DNA of 64,000 bases from Alteriqipengyuania bathyomarina_B (GTDB taxonomy: Bacteria; Pseudomonadota; Alphaproteobacteria; Sphingomonadales; Sphingomonadaceae): NCBI RefSeq assembly GCF_038594605.1, contig NZ_JBCFZM010000001.1, forward strand, positions 1,054,001-1,118,000, in the 5' to 3' direction. A model generated the notes under the pieces. The model did not search any database. It had not been told where the DNA came from and saw nothing but the letters and a program-made list of their open reading frames with translations. This document shows, in pieces, positions 7,312 through 16,623 of the stretch; within the stretch, counting starts at the first letter, position 1; every line of letters starts with the position of its first letter. A program made the position numbers and the translations under genes.

Positions 7312-8937
7312 TCACAGGGTCGGCTTGAACGTATCGGGATCGGCCATCCGCCAGTACTCGGCGAAGGCGGTATCGTCGGGCTCGTGCAGCAACTTGCCGG
7401 GCTCGACCTCGTGCACGATCTGCGACCACGGGATCATCTCGGCATTGTTCTTCCACTGCCGCAGGTGGCGCGGCGTGAATTCGTCGGGCGATTCAAGCCC
7501 GCAGGCGACCACGATGTCGTGCAGACTGTCGAGCGTCTTGGACTGGAAATTGGCCACGCGCTGGGCTTTTTCCGGGATCACGAGGCCGCGCTGGCGAGCC
7601 GGCGAGCTGGTCGCGACCCCTGTGGGGCAGGTGCCGGTATGGCACCGCAGCGATTGCACGCAGCCCAGCGAGAACATGAAGGCGCGCGCGGCGTTGCACC
7701 AGTTCGCGCCCAGCGCGGCATTCATCGCGATGGACGATCCGGAAAACACCTTTTCCGAGGCGGCGAGCTTGATTGTGTCTTTCAGCCCCGTCCCGATCAG
7801 CGCGTTGTTGACGTAGTAGAGACCTATACGCAGCGGCAGCCCGACGTGGTCGGACAATTCCAGCGGCGCCGCACCCGTGCCGCCGCCGCCGCCATCGACG
7901 ACGATGAAGTCGAGCGTGATGCCGCTGTCGAGCATCGCCTTGCAAATCGCGAACACCTCGTGCGGCTGGCCCACGCACAGCTTGATGCCGACCGGCTTGC
8001 CGCCCGAAAGCTCGCGCATCTTGGCCGCGAATTCCAGCATCTCGCGCGGGGTCGAAAAGGCCGAGTGCCCCGGCGGCGAGAGGCAATCTTCATCAGCCGG
8101 AACCTGCCGCGTTTCCGCGATTTCCTTCGTCACCTTGGCCGCTGGCAGCAGCCCGCCATGACCCGGCTTCGCGCCCTGGCTCAGCTTGATCTCGGTCATC
8201 TTGACGGAATCGTGCTGCGCCTTGTCGCGGAAGCTGTCGGGGTCGAAATTGCCGTCCTTGTCGCGCGCGCCGAAATAGCCCGAGCCCAGTTCCCACACGA
8301 CGTCGCCGCCATGCTTGAGGTGATAGGGCGACAGCCCGCCCTCGCCCGTATCGTGATAGAAGTCGCCGATCTTGGCGCCCATGTTCAGCGCCTCGATCGC
8401 GTGATTGCCGAGCGCGCCGAAACTCATCGCGCTGATGTTCAGGCGGGCGGCGTCATACGGCTTGCTGCACTGGTGCGTGCCGACATGCACCCGCGTGCGC
8501 TTGGGCGCCTTGGGGTTCGGATTGATCGAATGGCACAGCGCCTCGTACTCGTCGGAATAGACGTCCAGCTCGGTGCCGAAGGGCTGCGCGTCTTCCTGGT
8601 TCTTGGAGCGGGCATAGACGAGGGATCGGGAAACGCGGTCGAAAGGGCGGCCCTCCAACGGGCCTTCGACGATATAGCTGCGCAGGAAGGGTCGCAGATC
8701 CTCGAACAGCCAGCGAAAGCGGGCGGTGAGCGGATAGTTGCGCCGCAGCGAGTGGGTCGGCTGGATCATGTCCCACAGCGCGATCAGCAGCAGCGGCGCG
8801 ACGACCACGAGAGCCCAGTAGAACTGCTCGGCAACCCAGTGCCCGAGTGCGGCAATCGCTATGACGAGGATGAGCGGGACCCAGAAACCCAGATTTCGTT
8901 CCAAGCCCCTGTCCGCGAACAATCCTCGCATCAGCAT
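7312..8937 (-). CDS. FMN-binding glutamate synthase family protein, membrane anchored
   Basis: A 541-residue protein with two N-terminal TM helices (about 17-32 and 40-56) followed by a glutamate synthase large-subunit FMN/2-oxoglutarate domain. The FMN barrel shows MSFGALGNHAIEALN near 171-185, GEGGLSPYH and VVDGGGGGTGAAP near 347-358. A 3Fe-4S motif of the C-X5-C-X4-C type is formed by Cys426, Cys432 and Cys437. It lacks the glutaminase domain of GltB, so it is not a standard NADPH glutamate synthase. The physiological reaction is unknown; electron transfer at the membrane is plausible. The ATG at 8937 is the first in frame. The neighbour cardiolipin synthase lies 128 bp upstream on the same strand. 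Confidence 0.88.
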   Translation of the reverse strand: MLMRGLFADRGLERNLGFWVPLILVIAIAALGHWVAEQFYWALVVVAPLLLIALWDMIQPTHSLRRNYPLTARFRWLFEDLRPFLRSYIVEGPLEGRPFDRVSRSLVYARSKNQEDAQPFGTELDVYSDEYEALCHSINPNPKAPKRTRVHVGTHQCSKPYDAARLNISAMSFGALGNHAIEALNMGAKIGDFYHDTGEGGLSPYHLKHGGDVVWELGSGYFGARDKDGNFDPDSFRDKAQHDSVKMTEIKLSQGAKPGHGGLLPAAKVTKEIAETRQVPADEDCLSPPGHSAFSTPREMLEFAAKMRELSGGKPVGIKLCVGQPHEVFAICKAMLDSGITLDFIVVDGGGGGTGAAPLELSDHVGLPLRIGLYYVNNALIGTGLKDTIKLAASEKVFSGSSIAMNAALGANWCNAARAFMFSLGCVQSLRCHTGTCPTGVATSSPARQRGLVIPEKAQRVANFQSKTLDSLHDIVVACGLESPDEFTPRHLRQWKNNAEMIPWSQIVHEVEPGKLLHEPDDTAFAEYWRMADPDTFKPTL

Positions 8938-9065
8938 TCGCTATCCTTCTTGTCGGTCTGGCTCGCGCATTGCGACCAGAGTCCTCGTAAGTAAAGAATC
9001 GCAAACGCTCGCGGAGGCGTGGCCTCTCGCTGCACACGCGTTGCGGCCGCCGGTCGCGCCAGATT

Positions 9066-10487
9066 TCAGAAGGGCGCACCGATGATCGTCAGCAGGTTGT
9101 CGACGATGCGGCGCCCGAACGGACGGGTGGTTGCGGCATCGCGGTCGATCTCGATCGCATCCTCCAGCCAGCGCTGCTGTCGCCTGCCCAGCTGACCTGC
9201 GATCTCGTCGGACTCGAGCAGGATGTTGTTCTCGAAATTCAGATCCAGGCTGCGGCGATCCATGTTGGACGATCCGATCAGGGCGACACAACCGTCGGCC
9301 ACGATCGTCTTGGCATGCAACAGGCCGCCGCAATACTCGAAGATGCGTACGCCCGATCTCGCCAGCTCGGGGTAATAGGCGCGGCTGATCGCTCCGACGA
9401 CGCGGTCGTCGTTGCGATGCGGGACAACGATGCGCAACTCGACCCCGCGACGCGCGGCTGCCACGATCGCGCCGAGCAGCTCGGGATCGGGCGCGAAATA
9501 GGGCGTGGTGATCGTGACTTGGGATTGCGTCGCCGCCAGTACGGCCGCGAACATGTCGGTCATCGTGCCACGCGGCGAGAGCGGGCCGATACCGCAGGCG
9601 ATGGCGGCGATGCCATCGGGCAACGCCCGCGGCGGCTCCGCGCTCATCGCTTCGCGCAAATCCTCGCCCGTTTCTAGGGTCCAGGCGGCCGCGAAGATGA
9701 TGTCGGTCTGGCGCGCGACCGGCCCTTCGAAGCGGACGAAGATATCGACCCAAGGCGCGAAATCGCGTTTGACGAGGAATGCAGGATCGGCGCAGTTCTG
9801 ACTGCCGCAATAGGCGATATGCCCATCGATGACGGCGATCTTGCGATGATTGCGCAGATCGGTGCGATGCCCGACGAGAAAGCCCATCCCCAATGGCGCC
9901 GAGAGCAGGCTGCAAACCTGGGCGCCGGCATCGCGCATTGCCGTCCAGTGGTCGGAGCGGATCAACCCTCTCGACCCGATGGCATCGACGGCGATCCGGC
10001 AGGTGACCCCTCGCTGCGCAGCACGGCAGACCGCCTGCACCACCTTCGTGCCATTATGGTCACCGAGCCAGATATAGAAAGACAGGTGAACCGAATGCTC
10101 CGCGGCATCGATATCGGCCACGAGCAGCGCGATCGCGGCATCGGAGTCTGGTGGAAGGGTCGCCTGATTGCCGGTGCAGGTCGGCCAACGCGCTTCGGCC
10201 TCGAAGGTGCGGAACGCATTGCCGTAAACGCCGCGCAGATCGGCCTGTTGGGTCGGGCGCGGAGCAAAGGGGAGCAGCGCCTCATAGGCGCGGCGCTGAC
10301 GTTCGCGAAGGCCTCTGGAAATCCATGCTTCGCCGAACAGGAGGTACAGGATCACTCCGAGCCCGGGCAACGCGATCAGCAGGAGCAGCCACGCCGCCCG
10401 CGCATCGGATCCGCGACCTTCCAGCAGGAGCGCACGCAGGATCACGGCCAGATGGATCGCCGCGAGGATCAGCCACCAGATGCTCAT
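9066..10487 (-). CDS. cls: cardiolipin synthase (phospholipase D superfamily)
   Basis: Makes cardiolipin by transferring a phosphatidyl group to phosphatidylglycerol at the inner membrane. The 473 residues start with two TM helices (about 3-22 and 32-52), the PLDNc anchor. Two HKD catalytic motifs follow: His214/Lys216/Asp221 (NHRKIAVID) and His391/Lys393/Asp398 (LHAKTIVAD), each followed by a GSxN segment. Length matches ClsA-type enzymes. The start is the ATG at 10487 (MSIWWLILAAIHL), since the open frame further upstream is not family-like; its Shine-Dalgarno is weak. It is divergent from the DUF6065 gene, with 213 bp between them. Confidence 0.92.
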   Translation of the reverse strand: MSIWWLILAAIHLAVILRALLLEGRGSDARAAWLLLLIALPGLGVILYLLFGEAWISRGLRERQRRAYEALLPFAPRPTQQADLRGVYGNAFRTFEAEARWPTCTGNQATLPPDSDAAIALLVADIDAAEHSVHLSFYIWLGDHNGTKVVQAVCRAAQRGVTCRIAVDAIGSRGLIRSDHWTAMRDAGAQVCSLLSAPLGMGFLVGHRTDLRNHRKIAVIDGHIAYCGSQNCADPAFLVKRDFAPWVDIFVRFEGPVARQTDIIFAAAWTLETGEDLREAMSAEPPRALPDGIAAIACGIGPLSPRGTMTDMFAAVLAATQSQVTITTPYFAPDPELLGAIVAAARRGVELRIVVPHRNDDRVVGAISRAYYPELARSGVRIFEYCGGLLHAKTIVADGCVALIGSSNMDRRSLDLNFENNILLESDEIAGQLGRRQQRWLEDAIEIDRDAATTRPFGRRIVDNLLTIIGAPF

Positions 10488-10700
10488 ATTGATCAATGCC
10501 GTTCCCCGGTCCGCGACAGACCCAACATCCAGCTGAGATTTCGCCTTTGCTCCGAGACTCGCTGCTTGTCGATGCGAAGACGCCCCGCCCGCTCGCAAAA
10601 CGCATCGCACCGCTGCGGGCCAGCGGGCCTGCATACTTGCATTCGATCCGCATGCTCGCGAAACATCGGGCTGGGCAACGCTTTGGGGAAGGACCGGCGG

Positions 10701-11483
10701 ATGGCAGGAAATGCGCTCGGCTGCGGGCTAGATGGCGATGGCGGGAGCGGAGAAGATGACGAGCCATCCGGCCCTTCGCACGCGCCCGAAATCGAATTCA
10801 TCTGCGACCCCGCGCTGGTCGGCACCATCCCCGCGCCCGAGCGCGCGATCCGTTTCGCGCCCGACTGGTTCAAGCGGCTCGACCGCGAAATGGGGATGGA
10901 AGACGCGCACGGCATGCCTGGTCTCACGGTCAAGGCGTGCCTGCCGGTGACCGATGCCCTGTCGCTCGGTTTCGTCATTCCGCTGCCCTATGATGTCCTG
11001 TTCCGCGTGCCGCAAGACCGGGTGTCGATCGAACTGGGCTGGCCGCAGAATGTCGCTTTCACGCCGATAGAGCAGCATCATCCCGGCCAGATCGGCGCGC
11101 CCGAGCCACCGTTCGAAGCGGCCATGCCGCTCAAGTTTGTCAATCCGTGGCGGATCAAGGTGCCCGAAGGCTATTCGGTGCTGTTCATGCAGCCGATCAA
11201 CCGGCCCGACCTGCCCTTCACCACCTTCGCGGGCATGGTCGATTGCGACCGGTTCGAGACGACGGTCAACATGCCCTTCCTATGGACCGGTTCCGTGGGC
11301 GAGCATGTGCTGCGGGCAGGCACGCCGATTGCGCAAGCGATCCCGATCCGCCGCGACAGCCTGCTTAAGAAGCACGCCTCGCGCGCTTCAACCGAGGCCG
11401 AGCGAGCCGCAGAAGCGGACGCAAAGCAGCGCAAGTATCATGAGGAATCGACCTATGCGCGCGAATGGCGGGTGAAGAAGTAG
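10701..11483 (+). CDS. DUF6065 family protein
   Basis: A 260-residue soluble protein. After a Gly/Asp-rich leader (1-25), the body contains EIEFICDPALVGTIPAPERA, GLTVKACLPVTDALSLGFVI, IPLPYDVLFRV and a run ending in PFTTFAGMVDCDRF, and finishes with a charged AEADAKQRKYHEESTYAREW tail. This pattern matches the uncharacterised DUF6065 proteins of Alphaproteobacteria, several of which lie near oxygenase or cupin genes; I assign no function. The ATG at 10701 has GGAAGGACC 8 bases upstream. It converges with queF, with 18 bp between the stops. There is no signal or TM segment. Confidence 0.7.
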   Translation: MAGNALGCGLDGDGGSGEDDEPSGPSHAPEIEFICDPALVGTIPAPERAIRFAPDWFKRLDREMGMEDAHGMPGLTVKACLPVTDALSLGFVIPLPYDVLFRVPQDRVSIELGWPQNVAFTPIEQHHPGQIGAPEPPFEAAMPLKFVNPWRIKVPEGYSVLFMQPINRPDLPFTTFAGMVDCDRFETTVNMPFLWTGSVGEHVLRAGTPIAQAIPIRRDSLLKKHASRASTEAERAAEADAKQRKYHEESTYAREWRVKK

Positions 11484-11501
11484 CGTCTGCCGCTGCGCAG
11501 G

Positions 11502-11960
11502 CTAGCCGCGCCCGCGATAGTTCTGCACGCCCTGGTCGGGCACCCACAGCCCTTCGGGCACCGGGCCGCTCTGCCAGAACACATCGATCGGGATACCGCC
11601 GCGCGGATACCAATAGCCGCCGATGCGCAGCCATTGCGGGCTCATTTCGTCGACCAATCGCTGGCCGATGCCCACGGTCACGTCCTCGTGGAAGCCGCAA
11701 TGATTGCGAAAAGAGCCGAGGAACAGCTTGAGGCTCTTCGATTCCACGATGGTGGCGCCCGGCGCATAGTCGATCACCAGATGCGCGAAGTCCGGCTGGC
11801 TGGTGACGGGGCATAGCGAGGTGAACTCGGGCGCGGAAAAGCGCACGCTATACAGCGAGCCCTCGCGCGGATTGGGCACGTAATCGAGCACGGCCTCTTC
11901 CGGCGAGGCGGGCAGCGCGCTCGACTGGCCGAGAAACTTGGGGGAAGGTGTGTCGCTCAT
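11502..11960 (-). CDS. queF: NADPH-dependent 7-cyano-7-deazaguanine reductase
   Basis: Reduces preQ0 to preQ1 in queuosine biosynthesis, giving the base later inserted at position 34 of GUN-decoding tRNAs. The 152-residue single-domain form is of the YkvM type. The catalytic cysteine is Cys50 in FTSLCPVTSQPD, with the conserved Asp57, and the QueF motif ESKSLKLF spans 73-80, followed by FRNHCGFHED. The ATG at 11960 fits. No other queuosine gene is nearby. It is divergent from the PT-rich membrane protein gene. Confidence 0.95.
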   Translation of the reverse strand: MSDTPSPKFLGQSSALPASPEEAVLDYVPNPREGSLYSVRFSAPEFTSLCPVTSQPDFAHLVIDYAPGATIVESKSLKLFLGSFRNHCGFHEDVTVGIGQRLVDEMSPQWLRIGGYWYPRGGIPIDVFWQSGPVPEGLWVPDQGVQNYRGRG

Positions 11961-12101
11961 GCCGCGTCCATGCCTTTATCGTGGCCAGCGCACAAGCGAG
12001 CCTTTGCAAGCCCGCGATTAACCGACTATTCAGCGCCGTTCTGCCCGATGCCGAGGCAGGTTCCTTCTTCCCCCAAGGGCATGAATTCGTAAGTCGACCA
12101 G

Positions 12102-13292
12102 ATGCGATTGCTACTCCCTCTTGCTGTGCTGCTGTGCGCGAGCGCTGCCGCCGCGCAGCCCGCCAGCACTTTTACGCTGCCTCCCGATCCGGACGCCACC
12201 CCCACGTCGCGCCCGCAGGTGCAGGGGCCTGTCGATACCGAAAGCGAAGTCCCCAGCGTTCCGCGCGTCATCACGTCGCCCACGCCGCAGCCGACCCGCA
12301 CCGCGCCGACCCCGCGCCCGACCGCTTCGGCACGCGCCACGCCGACACCTGCGCCGAGCCGCACTGCCGCTCCGCAGCCTGCCACGAGCACGCCCAGTCC
12401 ATCGCTGCCCGCCAGCGAACGCTCGGTCCCGACCCGCGAGGTTCTTTCGCAACCCGATACCGCTTCTTCGCCGGTGGCGGACGAACCTGCGCCCGAGCAG
12501 GATCGCGCTGCGGCTCCTGCGGATCAGGACCGCTCAGTCACCCCGATCGAGGAAGAGTCCGGCGCACTCGACCTTCCCGAGGTTTCGGGCAGCGAAGATA
12601 CCGCATCGGCCAGCGTTTCAGACCAGCCGAATGCCACGAGCTTCCCGCTCTGGCTGGCGGGAGCCCTCGCTGCCGCGCTGCTCGTGCTGGGGGCGATTGC
12701 GTTCGCCGTCATGCGTCGTCGCAAACCCGCGCCGGACGAGCCTGCTGAGATCGTGAACCCGGCGGGTGCGCCGCGGCATGAGGTCCGTGGATCCAATTCC
12801 GTCGCCAAGCCCGACGCCGGATCGCTGGAGGTGGAGGCCTATGCCGTGACCCTCAGCCGCAGCGTGATGAACGCCTCGATCTCGTACCGCGTTACGATGG
12901 TCAATCGCGGTCGCGTGCCGATGACGCAGGTTCAGGTGCATGGCGACGTGACGACCGCGCATGGCCGGGTGCCGGTGACGCAACAGTTGGCCGATGCGAC
13001 GCAGGCCTTACCCGAACTGCATAGTCTCGACCGCCTCGAACCCGGGCAGCGCATTACCCTACACGGCGACCTGCGCCTGCCGCTGGGCCAGGTTCGCGCG
13101 CTGCTTCAGGGGCAGGTGCCGGTGTTCGTGCCGCTGCTGCGCCTGACCGTGCGCGCCGCCGATATGGAACCGCGCGCCTTCACCTATGTGATCGGCACGC
13201 GCAGCCCCCAGAAGGGCGCCCGCCCCACTCCATTCCGGCTCGACGGCCCGCCGCGCAGCTACGACAAGCTGACCACCCGCGCCGTCGCCTGA
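12102..13292 (+). CDS. single-pass membrane protein with Pro/Thr-rich extracytoplasmic stalk
   Basis: A 396-residue protein of unknown function. It has a signal peptide at 1-19 (MRLLLPLAVLLCASAAAAQP). About 160 low-complexity residues rich in Pro, Thr, Ser and Ala follow, with acidic patches near 124-165. A TM helix lies at about 183-206 (FPLWLAGALAAALLVLGAIA), then an RRRK stop-transfer and a cytoplasmic domain of about 180 residues containing LEVEAYAVTLSRSVMNASISY and LHGDLRLPLGQVRALLQG. The C-terminal part is beta-rich by eye and well conserved in style, so it probably carries the function. The sulfurtransferase gene starts 46 bp downstream on the same strand. Confidence 0.75.
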   Translation: MRLLLPLAVLLCASAAAAQPASTFTLPPDPDATPTSRPQVQGPVDTESEVPSVPRVITSPTPQPTRTAPTPRPTASARATPTPAPSRTAAPQPATSTPSPSLPASERSVPTREVLSQPDTASSPVADEPAPEQDRAAAPADQDRSVTPIEEESGALDLPEVSGSEDTASASVSDQPNATSFPLWLAGALAAALLVLGAIAFAVMRRRKPAPDEPAEIVNPAGAPRHEVRGSNSVAKPDAGSLEVEAYAVTLSRSVMNASISYRVTMVNRGRVPMTQVQVHGDVTTAHGRVPVTQQLADATQALPELHSLDRLEPGQRITLHGDLRLPLGQVRALLQGQVPVFVPLLRLTVRAADMEPRAFTYVIGTRSPQKGARPTPFRLDGPPRSYDKLTTRAVA

Positions 13293-13338
13293 GCGCCACG
13301 CTCGACAAGCGGCCGCCCGCGCCGCTATCCGGCTCGGC

Positions 13339-14187
13339 ATGGACATGCTGATTTCTACCGAATGGCTCGCCGACGAGCTGGGTGCGCCCGATCTCGCGGT
13401 GCTCGACGCCTCGCTTCACCTGCCCGGAGCCGAGCGCGACGCGCGGGCTGAATTCGAGAGCGGCCATATCCCCGGCGCGCGGTTCCTCGATCTGGCGGGC
13501 CTCCACGACCCGGCATCGGCCCTGCCCGGCAAGGTGCCCGACGGGGACCGGATCGCGCGCTGGCTGGGCGAGCGCGGCATTGGCGCGCAGACGCGCATCA
13601 TCCTCTACGACGATTCGCAGCTTCGCAGCGCGGCCCGGGCGTGGCTGCTGCTCGACCTTGCAGGTCTCGCCAATATTGCGGTGCTCGACGGCGGGCTGGC
13701 GAAATGGAAGGCGGAAGGCCGCCCGCTGGAAAGCGGCTCTGCGATGGCAACTGCTGTCGGACGCCCGCCCACCGCGGTCCGCGTCACCGATATCCGCGAC
13801 AAGGCCGCGATGCTCGCCAATCTGGAGAGCCGCGCCGAACAGGTCGTCGATGCACGCAACGCCGGGCGCTTCACCGGGGCCGATGAGGACAGCGTGCATG
13901 ATCTGCCCGGCGGGCACATCCCCGGCGCACGGCACCTCTTCTTCCGCGATGTGCTGCGCGAGGACGGCACCTTCCGCGATCCCGAAGAGCTTCGTTCGCA
14001 GGCCGAAAGAGCTGGCCTTGACACCGACCAGCCCATCGTCGCGAGCTGCGGCAGCGGGGTGACCGCCTCGGTGATCCTGTTCGCGCTCCGCCTCGCAGGC
14101 GCCTCGCAGACCGCGCTCTACGACGGCAGCTGGAGCGAGTGGGGCGCGGACCCCGAGACACCCAAGGAAACCGGAGAGGCCCGGTGA
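13339..14187 (+). CDS. sseA: 3-mercaptopyruvate / thiosulfate sulfurtransferase
   Basis: A tandem-rhodanese sulfurtransferase that moves sulfane sulfur from 3-mercaptopyruvate (or thiosulfate) to a thiol or cyanide. The 282 residues have two rhodanese domains: the inactive N-terminal one (about 5-135, with SGHIPGARFLDL) and the catalytic one (about 160-280, with GGHIPGARHLFF). The active-site loop is CGSGVTA from Cys237, the form expected of mercaptopyruvate rather than thiosulfate enzymes. The ATG at 13339 gives the usual length; a second ATG two codons later is possible. Its stop overlaps the metC GTG by GTGA, so sulfur-amino-acid genes are coupled here. Confidence 0.9.
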   Translation: MDMLISTEWLADELGAPDLAVLDASLHLPGAERDARAEFESGHIPGARFLDLAGLHDPASALPGKVPDGDRIARWLGERGIGAQTRIILYDDSQLRSAARAWLLLDLAGLANIAVLDGGLAKWKAEGRPLESGSAMATAVGRPPTAVRVTDIRDKAAMLANLESRAEQVVDARNAGRFTGADEDSVHDLPGGHIPGARHLFFRDVLREDGTFRDPEELRSQAERAGLDTDQPIVASCGSGVTASVILFALRLAGASQTALYDGSWSEWGADPETPKETGEAR

Positions 14188-15392
14188 GCAAGACACGCGA
14201 CGATCACCGCTCCGCCACCCGCGCGGTGCTCGCCGGGCGGCGCGAGGAATGGACCGGCAGGGTGGTCAACACCCCGATCTGGCGCGGCAGCACACATCTC
14301 TACGCCAGCGAGGAAGAGCGGCAGGAGAGCCTCAAATATAACGAGGACGGGCACTTCCACTACGGCCGACGGGGCGCGCCGACCCAATGGTCGCTGGCTG
14401 AGGCGCTGACGCAGCTGGAACCGGGAGCGGATGGCACGATGCTCTATCCCAGCGGCACGGCGGCGCTTGCAGGCGCGATGATGAGCGTGTTGGAGCCCGG
14501 CGAAGTATTGCTGGTGCAGGACAATGTCTACGAGCCGACCCGCTCCATCGCCTCAGGCCTGCTCAAGCGATGGGGCGTGGAGGCGCGCTTTTTCGATCCC
14601 GCCGACCACGATGCCTACGCCGCGGCTTTCGATGACCGGACCACCGCCGTCATGCTGGAGACGCCCGGCAGTCTGACGATGGAAGTGCCCGATATTCCTC
14701 ACCTTTCCGCCATTGCGCGCGAGAAAGGCGCCTGCACGCTGGTCGACAACACCTGGGCCACCGGGCTGGGTTTCGCCGCGCTCGAGCATGGATGCGACAT
14801 ATCCATCACCGCGCTGACCAAGCATGCAGGCGGGCATTCGGACGTGATGATGGGCGCGGCGAGCGCGGGGAAGAAGCACTACGCCAAGCTGCGGCACACC
14901 GCGCAAAGCCTCGGCCAGTGCGTCTCGCCCGACGATGCGGCGCTGGTTTCGCGCGGCCTGCGGACGATGCCGCTAAGGTTGCAACAAACGTCCACAAGCG
15001 CACTCAAGGTCGCACAATGGCTGCAACAGCGCAGCGAGGTGGCGCACGTCCTGTGCCCGATGCTCGAGGGATCGCCCGGCCACGAGTTGTGGCAGCGCGA
15101 CTTCACCGGCGGCTGCGGACTCTTCAGTTTCGTGCTCTCGGGTCACACCGATGCGCAGCGCAGCGCCTTCGTGAACCACCTCGAACTGTTCGGCATCGGC
15201 TACAGCTGGGGCGGGTTCGAAAGCCTCGCCCTGCCCTTCGATGCGGCCCGCATTCGCAGCGCGAGCGCATGGCCGTTGCCCGGCTGGCGCGAGGAAGACC
15301 GGCTGGGCATTCGCCTCGCCATCGGGCTCGAAGATGCGGATGACCTGATCGCGGACCTTGACCGCGCCTTCGCCGCGATCAAGCATAGCTGA
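14184..15392 (+). CDS. metC: cystathionine beta-lyase
   Basis: PLP enzyme splitting cystathionine into homocysteine, pyruvate and ammonia for methionine synthesis. The 402 residues carry the Cys/Met-metabolism aminotransferase fold: GRRGAPTQWSLAEAL (the YGRxGNPT equivalent) near 61-75, LVDNTWATGLGF near 186-197 and the Schiff-base Lys213 in SITALTKHAGGHSD. The TQWSLAEALTQLE form and the late SWGGFESL are typical of alphaproteobacterial MetC. The start is a GTG at 14184 overlapping the sulfurtransferase stop by 4 bp. The next gene overlaps its stop by one base (TGATG). Confidence 0.92.
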   Translation: MSKTRDDHRSATRAVLAGRREEWTGRVVNTPIWRGSTHLYASEEERQESLKYNEDGHFHYGRRGAPTQWSLAEALTQLEPGADGTMLYPSGTAALAGAMMSVLEPGEVLLVQDNVYEPTRSIASGLLKRWGVEARFFDPADHDAYAAAFDDRTTAVMLETPGSLTMEVPDIPHLSAIAREKGACTLVDNTWATGLGFAALEHGCDISITALTKHAGGHSDVMMGAASAGKKHYAKLRHTAQSLGQCVSPDDAALVSRGLRTMPLRLQQTSTSALKVAQWLQQRSEVAHVLCPMLEGSPGHELWQRDFTGGCGLFSFVLSGHTDAQRSAFVNHLELFGIGYSWGGFESLALPFDAARIRSASAWPLPGWREEDRLGIRLAIGLEDADDLIADLDRAFAAIKHS

Positions 15393-16561
15393 TGTCCAGC
15401 GCTTTCAGTCCCAATGCCGCAACCGATGCGGTGCTCAACCCGCAAGGAACCGCGAGCCCATCGCCCACGCCGACCGGCGAACCGCTGGAGGCGGGCGAAC
15501 AGGTGATCCTGCAGCCGGTGCCCACGGACGGGTCCACGGCTGCGAGCACCATGCCCACCCCCGAAGCCAGCCCGACGGACAGCGTGAAGGCGGCCGACGA
15601 GATCGCCCAGGCGGTGGGCGAACAGAGCCAGACGATCGGCGATGTCATCGGATCGCTCGACGGAATGGCGATCAATGTCGGTTCGATGCACATTTCGGTG
15701 TGGGACGGGATTGTGTTCCTTGCTGTGGTCGCCGCCGTGTTTGCCTTCGCCTTCTTCGGCAGCAAGCTCGCGCATATGGGGTTGGCGCGCGCGACCAAGC
15801 TCGACCAGACGCGGCGACTGCTGGCGGAAAAGATCGTCACCATCGTCGTCTGGGGCATGGCGTTCTTCATCGGGATCGACCTGCTGGGGATCGATCTGAC
15901 CGCGCTGGCGGTGTTCTCCGGCGCTTTCGGCCTCGCCATCGGTTTCGGCCTGCAGAAGACCTTCGGCAACCTGATCGCCGGGATCATCCTGCTGATGGAC
16001 AAGTCGATCAAGCCGGGCGACGTGATCGCGATCGCGGACCAGGCGGGCGTTTCCACCTTCGGCCAGATCCGCAAGATCGGCATCCGCGCGGTCTCGATCA
16101 CCACCCGCGACCAGAAGGAATACCTCATCCCGAACGAGAACCTGATGATCAATCAGGTCGAGAACTGGTCCTATTCCAGCCGCAACGTGCGGATGCAGGT
16201 GCCCGTGGGGGTGAGCTACCACGCCGATATCGACAAGGCCGAAGAGCTGATGCTGGAAGCCGCGCTGTCGTGCGACCGGGTGTTGAAATCTCCGCCGCCG
16301 ACCGTGTGGCTGGACGGTTACGGCGACAGTAGCGTCAATTTCATCATCCACGTGTGGATCACCGACCCCGAAGCGGGGATCGGCAATGTGAAGAGCGCGG
16401 TGCTCAAGAAACTGTGGCACCTGTTCCAGGATCACGATGTGGAAATCCCCTTCCCGCAGCGCGACATCAACCTGCGCAGCGCCGAAGGGCTCGACCAGCT
16501 GATCGCCGCGCTCGAGCAGAAGCGCAGCGGCAGCAAGGCGAAACCTGCCGCTAAAGAATAG
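15392..16561 (+). CDS. MscS family small-conductance mechanosensitive channel
   Basis: A 389-residue inner-membrane channel that opens on hypo-osmotic shock. An unusual Pro/Ala/Thr-rich, probably disordered N-terminus (1-80) is followed by TM helices at about 106-126 and 147-168. The pore-lining helix is GLAIGFGLQKTFGNLIAGIILL near 186-207, and the cytoplasmic beta domain has GDVIAIADQAG and IPNENLMINQVENWS. The glycine/alanine pattern of the third helix is diagnostic. It starts at an ATG sharing one base with the metC stop, so it is co-transcribed with metC although the functions are unrelated. Confidence 0.92.
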   Translation: MSSAFSPNAATDAVLNPQGTASPSPTPTGEPLEAGEQVILQPVPTDGSTAASTMPTPEASPTDSVKAADEIAQAVGEQSQTIGDVIGSLDGMAINVGSMHISVWDGIVFLAVVAAVFAFAFFGSKLAHMGLARATKLDQTRRLLAEKIVTIVVWGMAFFIGIDLLGIDLTALAVFSGAFGLAIGFGLQKTFGNLIAGIILLMDKSIKPGDVIAIADQAGVSTFGQIRKIGIRAVSITTRDQKEYLIPNENLMINQVENWSYSSRNVRMQVPVGVSYHADIDKAEELMLEAALSCDRVLKSPPPTVWLDGYGDSSVNFIIHVWITDPEAGIGNVKSAVLKKLWHLFQDHDVEIPFPQRDINLRSAEGLDQLIAALEQKRSGSKAKPAAKE

Positions 16562-16623
16562 CTAGGCCGCCACCAACCCATTCTCGTTCGCGCCGCCTCG
16601 CGCCGCCCGCCATGTTGGACGAC

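Noticed and set aside
7297..8994. Long open frame on the plus strand (565 codons) opposite the glutamate-synthase-like gene
   Set aside because: It has no family features, is Arg/His rich and lies antisense to a clear protein; high GC lengthens such shadows. Similar long frames opposite obgE, ftsZ, ftsA, ddl, murC, murD, murF, murE and ftsI were left out for the same reason.
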